Positions 1 through 10,492 of a DNA stretch of 64,000 nucleotides are shown here, in pieces. Made by a program: the position numbers and the translations under genes. Source of the DNA: Massilia phyllostachyos (GTDB taxonomy: Bacteria; Pseudomonadota; Gammaproteobacteria; Burkholderiales; Burkholderiaceae_D); contig NZ_JAJNOC010000005.1 in NCBI RefSeq assembly GCF_021044825.1, positions 248,001-312,000 of the forward strand. The letters run 5' to 3'. The notes under the pieces are model-generated. The model ran no database searches and was not told the origin of the DNA. It saw only the letters and a program-made list of their open reading frames with translations. The number at the start of each line of letters is the position of its first letter. Position 1 is the stretch's first letter.

Positions 1-589
1 CCAGCCATAGCTCGCAGCCTTCCCAGGGCATGCGCGGATGGTCCCAGCACAGCCAGGCCAGCTGGCGGCCATCCGGGGAAAGGCGCGGGGCCGCATAGAA
101 ATCGTTGCCGTCGACGAGCACGGTCTCGCTGCCGTCGAAAGCGATGGCGGCGATGGTGTTCTCCGGGTAGTGGCCGCCGCTCGAATGGTCTTCGCGCACG
201 GTCACCAGGCGCCCGCGCGGCGCATCGACCACGAAGTCGGCATAGCGCTGCTTGTTGTCTTCAGCCGTGATCGCAACCGGCGCAGTACCCGGTTCGACGC
301 GGTACAGGCGCCCGTCGGGCTGGTTCGAAAACCAGGCCACGCCATCGGCGACCGTGTGCGCGCCGCCGCCGTACTCGTGCACCTTGCTGCGCACGTTGAA
401 CGGGGCTGGCGTCAGCTCGCCGCTGGTTCCGACAAGGGTCGAGCGTCCCGCCTCGCTGGCGCGCCCCTCGAGCCAGTACAGGTTGGCGCCGTCCAGCATC
501 AGGGCGGACAGCGGCGTGGCGCCGGCCGCGACGACGGCGGCGGTGATCGGCGACGTCCATGCGCCGCAGGGAGCTTGTTGTTTGGTCAT
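1..589 (-). CDS. S9-family peptidase, N-terminal part (cut by window edge)
   Basis: Translating the minus strand from the ATG at 589 gives an uninterrupted frame that runs off position 1, about 196 residues. It starts MTKQQAPCGAWTSPITAAVV and contains an HEYGGGA segment near residue 71 and PRLSPDGRQLAWL near residue 170. These are typical of the beta-propeller half of S9 (prolyl oligopeptidase/acylaminoacyl-peptidase) enzymes. The catalytic alpha/beta-hydrolase half would lie outside the window, so activity cannot be checked. There is no signal peptide, so a cytoplasmic oligopeptidase is likely. It is divergent from hemE, with about 90 bp between the two starts. Confidence 0.8.
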   Translation of the reverse strand, partial: MTKQQAPCGAWTSPITAAVVAAGATPLSALMLDGANLYWLEGRASEAGRSTLVGTSGELTPAPFNVRSKVHEYGGGAHTVADGVAWFSNQPDGRLYRVEPGTAPVAITAEDNKQRYADFVVDAPRGRLVTVREDHSSGGHYPENTIAAIAFDGSETVLVDGNDFYAAPRLSPDGRQLAWLCWDHPRMPWEGCELWL

Positions 590-678
590 GACGGGTTCCT
601 ACAAGACTGGACGGGCATTATAAGTGCGAGCCCGGAGATGCGATAATAGAGGTTTTCCCTGCGCTTTCCTTGTCAGCC

Positions 679-1761
679 ATGCCACAATTCGCCCCGCTCC
701 AGAACGACACCTTCCTGCGTGCGCTGCTGCGCCAGCCGACCGACTACACCCCGGTGTGGCTGATGCGCCAGGCAGGCCGCTACTTGCCGGAATACCGCGC
801 CACGCGCGAGCGGGCAGGGTCCTTCCTGGGGCTGGCGAAGAATCCGGATTTCGCCACCGAAGTCACCCTGCAGCCGCTCGACCGCTACGCCCTGGACGCC
901 TCGATCCTGTTCTCGGACATCCTGACGGTGCCGGACGCGATGGGCCTGGGCCTGTACTTCGCCGAGGGCGAGGGCCCGAAGTTCGAGCGTCCGCTGCGCA
1001 CGGAAGAAGCGGTGCGCGCCCTGCAGGTACCGGATATGGCGTCGCTCGACTACGTCTTCAAGGCGGTGACCCAGATCCGCACCGCCATCAACGGCCGCGT
1101 GCCGCTGATTGGCTTCTCGGGCAGCCCCTGGACCCTGGCCTGCTACATGGTCGAAGGCGGCGGCTCGCGCGAATTCCACACCATCAAGAAGATGATGTAC
1201 CAGCGTCCGGACCTGATGCACCACATCCTGGACACCAATGCGCGCGTGGTGGCGCAGTACCTGAACGCCCAGATCGACGCCGGCGCCCAGGCCGTGATGA
1301 TCTTCGACTCCTGGGGCGGCGCACTGGCCGACGGCGCTTATCAACAGTTCTCGCTGCGGTACATGCGGCAGATCCTCCAGGACCTGCAACGCGAGAAGGA
1401 TGGCGTGCGCATTCCCGCCATCGTGTTCACCAAGGGCGGCGGCCTGTGGCTGGACGAGATGGCCGACATCGGCGCCGATGCGCTGGGACTGGACTGGACC
1501 GTCAACCTGGGCCGCGCGCGCGCTTTGGTCGGCGACCGCGTGGCCCTGCAGGGCAACCTCGATCCGGCCATCCTGTTCGCGGCGCCGGAACAGATCGCGG
1601 CGGAAGTCGAACGTTCCTTGAGCGCCTATGGCACGCCGTCAGCCGGCCATGGCCACGTGTTCAACCTGGGCCACGGCATCTCGCAGTTCACGCCGCCCGA
1701 ATCGGTCACCGCCATGGTGGAAGCTGTCCACAGCTTCAGCCGCCGCCAGCGCGCCGACTGA
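679..1761 (+). CDS. hemE: Uroporphyrinogen decarboxylase
   Basis: A 360-residue cytoplasmic enzyme that removes four acetate carboxyls from uroporphyrinogen III to give coproporphyrinogen III in heme synthesis. The N-terminal signature [11 protein letters not shown] (residues about 30-40), the [13 protein letters not shown] segment and the LGHGI motif near the C-terminus are all present, and the length is normal. The ATG at 679 is chosen; an in-frame TTG at 670 would add three residues and has no better ribosome-binding site. It precedes priA in the same direction but is separated from it by a long AT-rich spacer, so they are probably not one transcript. Confidence 0.97.
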   Translation: MPQFAPLQNDTFLRALLRQPTDYTPVWLMRQAGRYLPEYRATRERAGSFLGLAKNPDFATEVTLQPLDRYALDASILFSDILTVPDAMGLGLYFAEGEGPKFERPLRTEEAVRALQVPDMASLDYVFKAVTQIRTAINGRVPLIGFSGSPWTLACYMVEGGGSREFHTIKKMMYQRPDLMHHILDTNARVVAQYLNAQIDAGAQAVMIFDSWGGALADGAYQQFSLRYMRQILQDLQREKDGVRIPAIVFTKGGGLWLDEMADIGADALGLDWTVNLGRARALVGDRVALQGNLDPAILFAAPEQIAAEVERSLSAYGTPSAGHGHVFNLGHGISQFTPPESVTAMVEAVHSFSRRQRAD

Positions 1762-1776
1762 CCGGCTCTTGACCCG

Positions 1777-1797
1777 CTGCGGCATGGGTTGCCGCAG
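1777..1797 (+). terminator. Possible weak hairpin after hemE
   Basis: CTGCGGCA and TGCCGCAG form an 8-bp stem with a 5-nt loop, 16 nt after the hemE stop. No T-run follows, so it is at best a weak or factor-dependent terminator. Confidence 0.35.
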
Positions 1798-1800
1798 CAA

Positions 1801-2290
1801 AATCACACTTGTTCACAAGTTCGTAAATCAGCAAAATTATTCCTGTGGACATCTCTACTGCATCGAAAAATACGCAAGCCAATGATTCTTAAGCGATTTT
1901 TTCATGATGAACTGTGGATTTACACAGTAGAGCGCCTTAGTTATCTTTAAAATGTCCCCACTTCCCCTTCCTTGTTCACAAAGTTATCAACAGGAGGGCG
2001 GATAAGTTGTGAAAAGTGCTTGGTTTACGCGGACTTAGCTCAACTCTTCAAGTAAGGTCTCAAGTTCGTGACGCGCTGCAGCGAGTTTTCCCCGGGCACA
2101 TGTGCAGTTATGCACAGCAAGCCGATTCCAGCCCGACTTGTTAACAGGGATAACTCTTAATTCATAAGCTATTGATTTTTAAGTGAAATTAATCATTGCG
2201 CCCACGAATCCCCGGATTCGAGTTGATCTAACGTAAACCTCGAACCCGGTCAAGTACCGCGCTATTCACAAAGTTTTCCACAGCTTTCCA
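1801..2290. other. AT-rich hemE-priA spacer with a DnaA-box-like cluster
   Basis: No gene is visible between hemE and priA (1762-2319), and base composition is clearly AT-rich against its surroundings. Compared with TTATNCACA, there is one exact match (TTATGCACA, 2108-2116). One-mismatch matches are TTGTTCACA (1809-1817 and 1972-1980), TTATCAACA (1984-1992), CTATTCACA (2262-2270) and TTTTCCACA (2274-2282). Weaker reverse-strand matches lie at 1844-1852 and 1913-1921. Two tandem pairs, 1972-1992 and 2262-2282, have the same layout: box, AAG, box. A very AT-rich stretch lies at about 2150-2200. This could be a replication origin, a DnaA-titrating cluster or a DnaA-regulated priA promoter. The boxes are read directly from sequence; the function is inferred. 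Confidence 0.6.
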
Positions 2291-2319
2291 CCGCTTTCCA
2301 TTCACCAAGAAGGTTGGAC

Positions 2320-4326
<2,007 letters not shown>

Positions 4327-4377
4327 TCGGTGGCGGTGCGTGAGCATGGCAAAGCGAAATTTTGCTACAGTGGACGC

Positions 4378-5193
4378 ATGCCTCGCTTTTTCGCCGCCGC
4401 GTCCTTGCTCCTGCCACTGCTACTGTCGCCACCATGCATGGCGCAGGCCGTCACACCCACGCGTCCGATGGGCGAGATCGTCGCCGAGGTCACCGGCCGC
4501 CTTGTAGCGCAGGACTGCCCTGCCGCGGTGACGGCGTTGAAGCAAGGCCTGAAAAGCTTGTATCCCGAGGTCGCGCTTCTGGCCGGGTCGATGTACGAGA
4601 ACGGCCTGTGCCTGAAGCGCGACTGGAGCAAGGCGGTCATCTTCTACACCCAGGCTTACGAGGGCAATCTTGCGGAAGCCGCCGATCGCCTGGCCGCCGG
4701 TTTCGCGGATCCCGCCAACGGACTCGACGTGGCTGCGGCATTGTGGTGGGCCCTACGCGGCAGCAGCCCGCGCCTGGAAGGTTGCACAGTCAGCGCGGAG
4801 GCCGAGAAGGATCCCGAGCGATTCGTCGCGGAATTGAACGCCTGGCCACAGCGTATGCTGGCAACCTGCAACTACGTGATCGGCGTGCTGTCCGCCGTTT
4901 CTTCGGAAGTGAAATATCCCCGCAGCCTTGGAGGCAAGGGCGTCGATGTCGTGCTGCGATTTTTCCCGGAGGCGCCGCGCATCGAGCTGGAAACTGGCGA
5001 GGCCGCGGTGGCGCGGGTGCTCGGCCAAACCGCCGGTGACAAGCCGCGCCAGCGCATTGACCAGCGGGACGCCAGCCGCTTCGAAGCCATGGTGCGCAGC
5101 GCCGTCGATATCGCCCTGCGTCGCTATCCGCAGCCGCGCGGCGTTCCGCCCGGCTCGGAAATCGCCATGATTTACCGCTTCCCGGTCCAGTAG
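4378..5193 (+). CDS. Exported Sel1-like repeat protein of unknown function
   Basis: A 271-residue protein starting with MPRFFAAASLLLPLLLS and an AQA cleavage site, so it is probably periplasmic. Residues about 45-110 resemble Sel1/TPR helices (LYPEVALLAGSMYENG, then WSKAVIFYTQAYEGN), followed by a region with a few cysteines and a C-terminal half I do not recognise. Sel1-type repeats usually mediate protein contacts; no catalytic motif is evident. The ATG at 4378 is the only start that places the signal peptide at the N-terminus. It lies 51 bp after priA and converges on the MpaB-type gene. Confidence 0.7.
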   Translation: MPRFFAAASLLLPLLLSPPCMAQAVTPTRPMGEIVAEVTGRLVAQDCPAAVTALKQGLKSLYPEVALLAGSMYENGLCLKRDWSKAVIFYTQAYEGNLAEAADRLAAGFADPANGLDVAAALWWALRGSSPRLEGCTVSAEAEKDPERFVAELNAWPQRMLATCNYVIGVLSAVSSEVKYPRSLGGKGVDVVLRFFPEAPRIELETGEAAVARVLGQTAGDKPRQRIDQRDASRFEAMVRSAVDIALRRYPQPRGVPPGSEIAMIYRFPVQ

Positions 5194-5200
5194 CGCGACT

Positions 5201-6073
5201 TCATTTTTTCGCCGCGAGCCGGCGTGCAGCCTGCGCCGGCGGCATGTTCTTCAATGGCAAAAAGGCCGCGGCCCGCGCCAGCCCCCGCACCAGGGTGGCT
5301 TCACCCGGCCGCAGGCCGCGTCCGCGCAGCTGCGGCAGCGAGCGCACCGGCTCGGGCACGATCTGCACCGCCGCGCGCACCAGCAGGCGCTGCAGGGGCC
5401 GCAGCGGCGCGGGCAGGATCGGCGCCTCGCATATGATGCGCAGGAAATCGGCCAGGATGCTCGAACCCTCCAGCGTGGGCGCGGTCGCAAGCAGCAGCGC
5501 TTCCCACTCGGCCCAGGAACGCGGGGCGCCACGCGCGCCATACAGGCCGGCGGCCGCCTCGCCCTCGGCGAAGGCCGCATCCTTTTCCAGCGCGGTCAGC
5601 GGCTGCACATAGGCGTGGTAGGCCTCGGTGAAGCCGAAGCCGGCGGTGGCCTGCACCCAGTCCAGCAGGCGCTGGTCATTGGCGCGGTAGGGCAGGCCGG
5701 CGGGCGTGTGGCCCTCGACGCGGCCGTGCATGCGCACCACGCGCGCGATCATCTTCTCGGCCTCGGAACGCGGGCCGTAGACCGTCATCCTGGCGGCGAA
5801 GCCGGTGCGGCGCAGGCGCAGGCCGGGGTCGCGCCGGAAGCCGCTGTGGTCCCAGACGCCGGAGCGCACCGAGGGCTCGGCCAGTTCCAGCAACACGGCC
5901 GCCACCCCGCCGACGAACAGCGACACGGGATTGGCGAACACGCGCCACGAGACGCCGTCGTGCGGCGCCAGCGCCGGTTCGCCCGCCGGCTGGCTGAAAT
6001 CGCAGGCCATGCCCGCGGGCGGGCGCATCAGTTCGCGTAGCGTGTCCAGCATCGGCATCCCCATCGTTGCCAT
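5201..6073 (-). CDS. Oxygenase MpaB family protein (DUF2236)
   Basis: A 290-residue protein of the MpaB/DUF2236 family, heme-binding oxygenase-like proteins related to latex-clearing and mycophenolate-pathway enzymes. Family features are the N-terminal FANPVSLFVGGVAAVLLELAEPSV segment (in two parts), the YGPRSEAEKMIARVVRMHGRVEG block and HAYVQPL near residue 160. The substrate cannot be inferred. Several methionines (1, 4, 6, 8) are possible starts; the first has GGAG a few bases upstream. It is divergent from the disulfide oxidoreductase at 6168. Confidence 0.8.
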   Translation of the reverse strand: MATMGMPMLDTLRELMRPPAGMACDFSQPAGEPALAPHDGVSWRVFANPVSLFVGGVAAVLLELAEPSVRSGVWDHSGFRRDPGLRLRRTGFAARMTVYGPRSEAEKMIARVVRMHGRVEGHTPAGLPYRANDQRLLDWVQATAGFGFTEAYHAYVQPLTALEKDAAFAEGEAAAGLYGARGAPRSWAEWEALLLATAPTLEGSSILADFLRIICEAPILPAPLRPLQRLLVRAAVQIVPEPVRSLPQLRGRGLRPGEATLVRGLARAAAFLPLKNMPPAQAARRLAAKK

Positions 6074-6167
6074 ATGCTCCAGATCGGGACGATCACGCCG
6101 GGATCAAGTCGCCAGCGCCCGAGGCCGAAATCGCGTATCGTTTCGCCATGAACATGCGGAGAAAACC

Positions 6168-7607
6168 ATGAAGAAACTGGATGTGGATGTCGCCGTCATC
6201 GGCACCGGCACTGCCGGCATGACGGCCTACCGCGCCGCCAAGGCCCAGGGCGCGCGCACGGTGGTGATCGAGAGCGGGGTGTACGGCACCACCTGCGCGC
6301 GGGTCGGCTGCATGCCGAGCAAGCTCCTGATCGCGGCCGCGGAAAGCGCGCACGCGATGCAGCACTCGGCCCCCTTCGGCGTGCATGCGGGCGAGGTCCG
6401 CATCGACGGCCCGGCCGTGATGGAACGGGTGCGGCGCGAGCGCGACCGCTTCGTCGGCTTCGTGGTGGAGAGCGTCGACTCGTTCGATGAAGACGACAAG
6501 CTGCGCGGCCATGCGCGCTTCACCGGCCCGCATACGCTGCTTGTCGACGACCACACCGAGATCAATGCGGCGCGGGTCGTGATCGCCACCGGCTCCACGC
6601 CGCTGCGCCTGCCGGCGCTGGAAAACGTGGGCCCTGGCATCGTCACCAGCGACGACGTGTTCTATTGGGACGACCTGCCGACCTCGGTCGCCGTGATCGG
6701 CACCGGCGTGATCGGGCTGGAACTGGGCCAGGCCCTGCACCGCCTCGGCGTGCGGGTGAAGTTCTACGCGCGCGGCGGCAGCATCGCCCACATCAGCGAC
6801 CCCGAAGTGCTGCGCGCCGCCGGCCGCGTGCTGAACGAGGAGCTCGACATCCAGTTCCAGACCAAGGTGCTGGGTGCGGTGCAGGAGGGGGACGAGGTGG
6901 CGCTGACGGTGGCCGACGCCCTCGGCAACGAGCAGACCGAGCGCTTCCAGTACGTGCTGATGGCGGCCGGGCGCACGCCGAACGTGCACGACATCGGCCT
7001 GGAGACGACGGGCCTGGAACTGGGCGCCGACGGCATCCCGCTGTTCGACGCGCGCACCATGCAGTGCGGGAACAGCCACATCTTCATCGCCGGCGACGCC
7101 AACAACGAGCGCCCGCTGCTGCACGACGCCGCCGACCACGGCAAGATCGCCGGCGACAATGCGGGCCGCTACCCGGACGTGCGTCCCGGCCTGCGCCGCA
7201 CGGCGATCGCGGTCGCCTTTACGGAGCCCAACATCGCGACCCTCGGCGCCAGCTACAGGACGCTGGTCGAAGGCGGCAAGCGCAAGTTCGCGGTCGGTTC
7301 GGTGTCGTTCGCGAACCAGGGCCGCAGCCGGGTCATGTTGCAGAACAAGGGGATGCTGCGGGTGTATGCCGAATTCGGCTCGCGCCGCTTCCTCGGCGCC
7401 GAGATGATCGCGCCGCGCGCCGAGCACCTGGCGCATACGCTGTCGTGGGCGGTGCAGATGCGCATGACGGTGGACCAGATGCTGGAGATGCCCTTCTATC
7501 ACCCGGTGATCGAGGAGGGCGTGCGCACCGCGCTGCGCGATCTGGCGCAGTCGCTCACGAAAGGCGAGAGCGACGTCGACGCCGCCGACACCGAACCGGG
7601 AACGTAG
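6168..7607 (+). CDS. Dihydrolipoyl dehydrogenase-like flavoprotein disulfide oxidoreductase
   Basis: A 479-residue class I pyridine nucleotide-disulfide oxidoreductase. Visible: FAD-binding GTGTAG (residues 12-17), the redox-active CARVGC (C43, C48), the NAD(P)-binding GTGVIGLE segment near residue 180, the second FAD motif IFIAGDA, and the C-terminal HPVIEEG with the His/Glu pair that acts as base. Members reduce lipoyl groups, glutathione-like disulfides or mercury. There is no second cysteine pair or metal-binding domain as in MerA, and no dehydrogenase-complex genes nearby, so the substrate is unknown. Start: ATG at 6168 preceded by CGGAG. Confidence 0.85.
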   Translation: MKKLDVDVAVIGTGTAGMTAYRAAKAQGARTVVIESGVYGTTCARVGCMPSKLLIAAAESAHAMQHSAPFGVHAGEVRIDGPAVMERVRRERDRFVGFVVESVDSFDEDDKLRGHARFTGPHTLLVDDHTEINAARVVIATGSTPLRLPALENVGPGIVTSDDVFYWDDLPTSVAVIGTGVIGLELGQALHRLGVRVKFYARGGSIAHISDPEVLRAAGRVLNEELDIQFQTKVLGAVQEGDEVALTVADALGNEQTERFQYVLMAAGRTPNVHDIGLETTGLELGADGIPLFDARTMQCGNSHIFIAGDANNERPLLHDAADHGKIAGDNAGRYPDVRPGLRRTAIAVAFTEPNIATLGASYRTLVEGGKRKFAVGSVSFANQGRSRVMLQNKGMLRVYAEFGSRRFLGAEMIAPRAEHLAHTLSWAVQMRMTVDQMLEMPFYHPVIEEGVRTALRDLAQSLTKGESDVDAADTEPGT

Positions 7608-7616
7608 GCGCCGGGA

Positions 7617-8102
7617 TCAGTTCAGCAGGCTCGCGTCGAGCTTCCCTTCACCCGCCAGCTGGCGCAGGATGCGCACCGTATCGATATCCGCCTCCTGGTA
7701 GGCCGAACGCTTGAAGTCGTCATACATTTCATTGGCCGGGTCGCTGTGCTCGCCCTGGCCGTCGTCGTAGCTGAAGCGCACCAGCAGCACCGCGTTGGTC
7801 GGCGCTTCGATCTTCATGCTCAGGCTGGACGCGGCGATCTCGCCCTGGGCCGGCACCTCGTAGCGCACTTCCTTCAGCGGCGTCAGGTGCACCACGTCGT
7901 CGATCACCAGGTCGCCGTAGCGCAGGCGGCGGGTGAAGTTGCCGTCGCCGCGTTCCAGAATCGTGCATTCGTCCAGGTGCGGCACGAACATGGACGGCGA
8001 TTCGGCGCGCAGGACCAGGCCGCGCCACAGCTGTTCGATCGAGATGGTGTCGATCAGCGGGTTCATCGGATCGTTGATCTGGATGATGTGTTCAAATTTC
8101 AT
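7617..8102 (-). CDS. SRPBCC-fold protein, DUF1857 family
   Basis: A 161-residue protein starting MKFEHIIQINDP. It matches the DUF1857/AtaL-like branch of the START-related SRPBCC fold, which makes a hydrophobic ligand pocket: an N-terminal beta strand, the TISIEQLWRGLVLRA helix, and a C-terminal helix containing YDDFKRSAYQEADIDT. The ATG at 8102 is chosen over longer in-frame starts because homologous folds begin here and the upstream translation is low-complexity. It converges on the disulfide oxidoreductase with a 9-bp gap and is divergent from rep. No ligand can be named. Confidence 0.8.
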   Translation of the reverse strand: MKFEHIIQINDPMNPLIDTISIEQLWRGLVLRAESPSMFVPHLDECTILERGDGNFTRRLRYGDLVIDDVVHLTPLKEVRYEVPAQGEIAASSLSMKIEAPTNAVLLVRFSYDDGQGEHSDPANEMYDDFKRSAYQEADIDTVRILRQLAGEGKLDASLLN

Positions 8103-8277
8103 GTGCGGGTGTCCAAAGGGCCTCGGCGCAGGGCGCCGCAAGGGTGCGATGGTACTCCATTGCGCCGCTTTCTGCCGCGCCGCGGCGGTGTTGCAAACTC
8201 GGCCATACGGCATTTTTTGCCTGCGCGATGCCGAACTCATCGTTACAATACCCGGCCATCCTGCAGAAATCTTTCCC

Positions 8278-10338
8278 ATGTCCAACGCACCCAAATTCGG
8301 CCTCAACGGGCCGCAAAGCGAAGCCGTGCTGTATCTCGACGGCCCTTGCCTGGTGCTGGCCGGCGCCGGCTCGGGCAAGACGCGCGTCATCACGCAAAAG
8401 ATCGCCTACATGATCGAGCACTGCGGCTACGATCCGCGCACCATCGCGGCGCTGACCTTCACCAACAAGGCGGCCCTCGAGATGCAGGAGCGCATCGGCA
8501 AGCTGCTCAAGCAGCCGAAGCAGGCCAAGCAGCTGACCGTCTCCACCTTCCACTCGCTGGGCGTCAAGATCCTGCGCCAGGAAGCGGCCGGCGTCGGCCT
8601 GAAGGACAAGTTCTCGATCATGGACAGCGACGACTGCTACACCGTGGTCTCCGACCTGGCCCTGACCACGGACAAGCAGGAAATCCGCCGCATCCAGAAC
8701 GCCATCTCCCTGTGGAAGAACGGCCTGGTCGACCCGGAAGATGCGATCAAGAATGCCAAGGACGAGGACGAAGCCATGTCCGGCCGCGTCTACCGCAGCT
8801 ACCTCGCCACCCTGCAGGCCTACCAGGCGGTCGACTTCGATGACCTGATCCGCCTGCCGGTGGAACTGTTCCGCAACAACGAATCGATCCGCGACCGCTG
8901 GCAGCGCCGCCTGCGCTACCTGCTGATGGATGAATACCAGGACACCAATACCTGCCAGTACGAGCTGGTGAAGCTGCTGGTGACCGGTCTCGGCAAGAAG
9001 CCGATGTTCACCGCCGTGGGCGACGACGACCAGGCGATCTACGCCTGGCGCGGCGCCTCGGTCGAGAACCTGAAGACCTTGCAGACCGACTTCCCCGACC
9101 TGCGCGTCATCAAGCTGGAACAGAACTACCGCTCCACCACCCGCATCCTGCAGGCGGCCAACGCCGTCATCGGCAACAACCCGAAGCTGTTCGAGAAGTC
9201 GCTGTGGTCCGAGCACGGCCTGGGCGAGCCGATCGAGGTGCTGGGCATGCAGAGCGACGAGCAGGAGGCCGAACAGGTCGCCATCATGATCTCGGCCGAC
9301 CACTTCCAGCGCAAGAACAAGTGGACCGACTACGCCATCCTGTACCGCGGCAACCACCAGGCGCGCGTGATGGAGCAGGCGCTGCGCAAGGAGCGCATCC
9401 CCTACACCATGTCGGGCGGCCAGAGCTTCTTCGACAAGGCGGAGATCAAGGACATCATCGCCTACCTGCGCCTGATCGCGAACCAGGACGACGACCCGGC
9501 CTTCATCCGCGCCGTCACCACCCCGAAGCGCGGGGTCGGCATGGCGACGCTGGAGGCGCTCGGCGAAGTGTCGAAGCAATGGAACTGCTCGCTGTTCGAG
9601 GCGGTGCGCAAGGGCGGCCTGGAAGCCAAGCTGGCTGAGCGCCAGCTGGCGCCGCTGCGCGACTTCTGCCGCTTCATGCTGGAGCTGGAAGACCGCGCCA
9701 CCCGCCCGGGCCCGTCCGGCAGCGGCGACAACGCGGCCGAGGTCCTGGATGACATGATGAAGGAGATGAACTACGAGCACTATTTATATGAGAACTTCGA
9801 CGACCGCGCGGCCCAGGCCAAGTGGCAGAACGTGCTCGAGTTCACCAACTGGCTCAAAGAGCGGGGCCGCGGCGGGCGCGACCGCGATGGCGAGGAAAAG
9901 AACCTGCTGGAACTGACCCAGATGGTGGCCCTGATGTCGATGCTGGAGGGCTCCGACGAGGAGCAGGATGCGGTGCGCATGTCGACCCTGCACGCGTCCA
10001 AGGGGCTGGAATACCCGCACGTGTTCCTGGTCGGGGTGGAAGAGGGCATCCTGCCGCACAAGGGCGACCCCGATGCCCCTGTGGAAATCATCGCGGCGCG
10101 TATCCAGGAAGAGCGGCGCCTGATGTACGTGGGCATCACCCGCGCCCAGCGCACCCTGCGGCTGACCTGGTGCAAGAAGCGCAAGCGCGCGGGCGAGCTG
10201 GTGCATTGCGAACCGTCGCGCTTCATCAAGGAAATGGCGCTCGACGTCGGCGATGCCCCGCCGAAGGAAACCGAGATCCTGAGTCCGAAGGAAAGGCTGG
10301 CCAGCCTGAAAGCCTTGCTAGCCACACCAAAAGCATGA
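8278..10338 (+). CDS. rep: ATP-dependent DNA helicase Rep
   Basis: A 686-residue superfamily 1A helicase that unwinds DNA 3'-5' and clears proteins ahead of replication forks. Motif I AGAGSGKT (residues 28-35), motif Ia LTFTNKAA, motif II DEYQDTN (near 219), motif III GDDDQAIYAWRGA, motif IV QNYRST, motif V TLHASKGLEYPHVF and motif VI EERRLMYVGITRA are intact. Overall length and the absence of a long C-terminal Tudor region favour Rep over UvrD. Start: ATG at 8278. Confidence 0.93.
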   Translation: MSNAPKFGLNGPQSEAVLYLDGPCLVLAGAGSGKTRVITQKIAYMIEHCGYDPRTIAALTFTNKAALEMQERIGKLLKQPKQAKQLTVSTFHSLGVKILRQEAAGVGLKDKFSIMDSDDCYTVVSDLALTTDKQEIRRIQNAISLWKNGLVDPEDAIKNAKDEDEAMSGRVYRSYLATLQAYQAVDFDDLIRLPVELFRNNESIRDRWQRRLRYLLMDEYQDTNTCQYELVKLLVTGLGKKPMFTAVGDDDQAIYAWRGASVENLKTLQTDFPDLRVIKLEQNYRSTTRILQAANAVIGNNPKLFEKSLWSEHGLGEPIEVLGMQSDEQEAEQVAIMISADHFQRKNKWTDYAILYRGNHQARVMEQALRKERIPYTMSGGQSFFDKAEIKDIIAYLRLIANQDDDPAFIRAVTTPKRGVGMATLEALGEVSKQWNCSLFEAVRKGGLEAKLAERQLAPLRDFCRFMLELEDRATRPGPSGSGDNAAEVLDDMMKEMNYEHYLYENFDDRAAQAKWQNVLEFTNWLKERGRGGRDRDGEEKNLLELTQMVALMSMLEGSDEEQDAVRMSTLHASKGLEYPHVFLVGVEEGILPHKGDPDAPVEIIAARIQEERRLMYVGITRAQRTLRLTWCKKRKRAGELVHCEPSRFIKEMALDVGDAPPKETEILSPKERLASLKALLATPKA

Positions 10339-10492
10339 CATTGCCGCAAGGAATTGAGTGATGTGTTGCGGATAAACCTTGTAGGGGTGATAACTGTTGC
10401 GCACGATTGAAATTCTTATTTGACTTCAACTGTGCCGCAGGAAATACTTTCCGCCAAGCGAGTTCATCCGCACCACTTCATTCTATTCTGAC

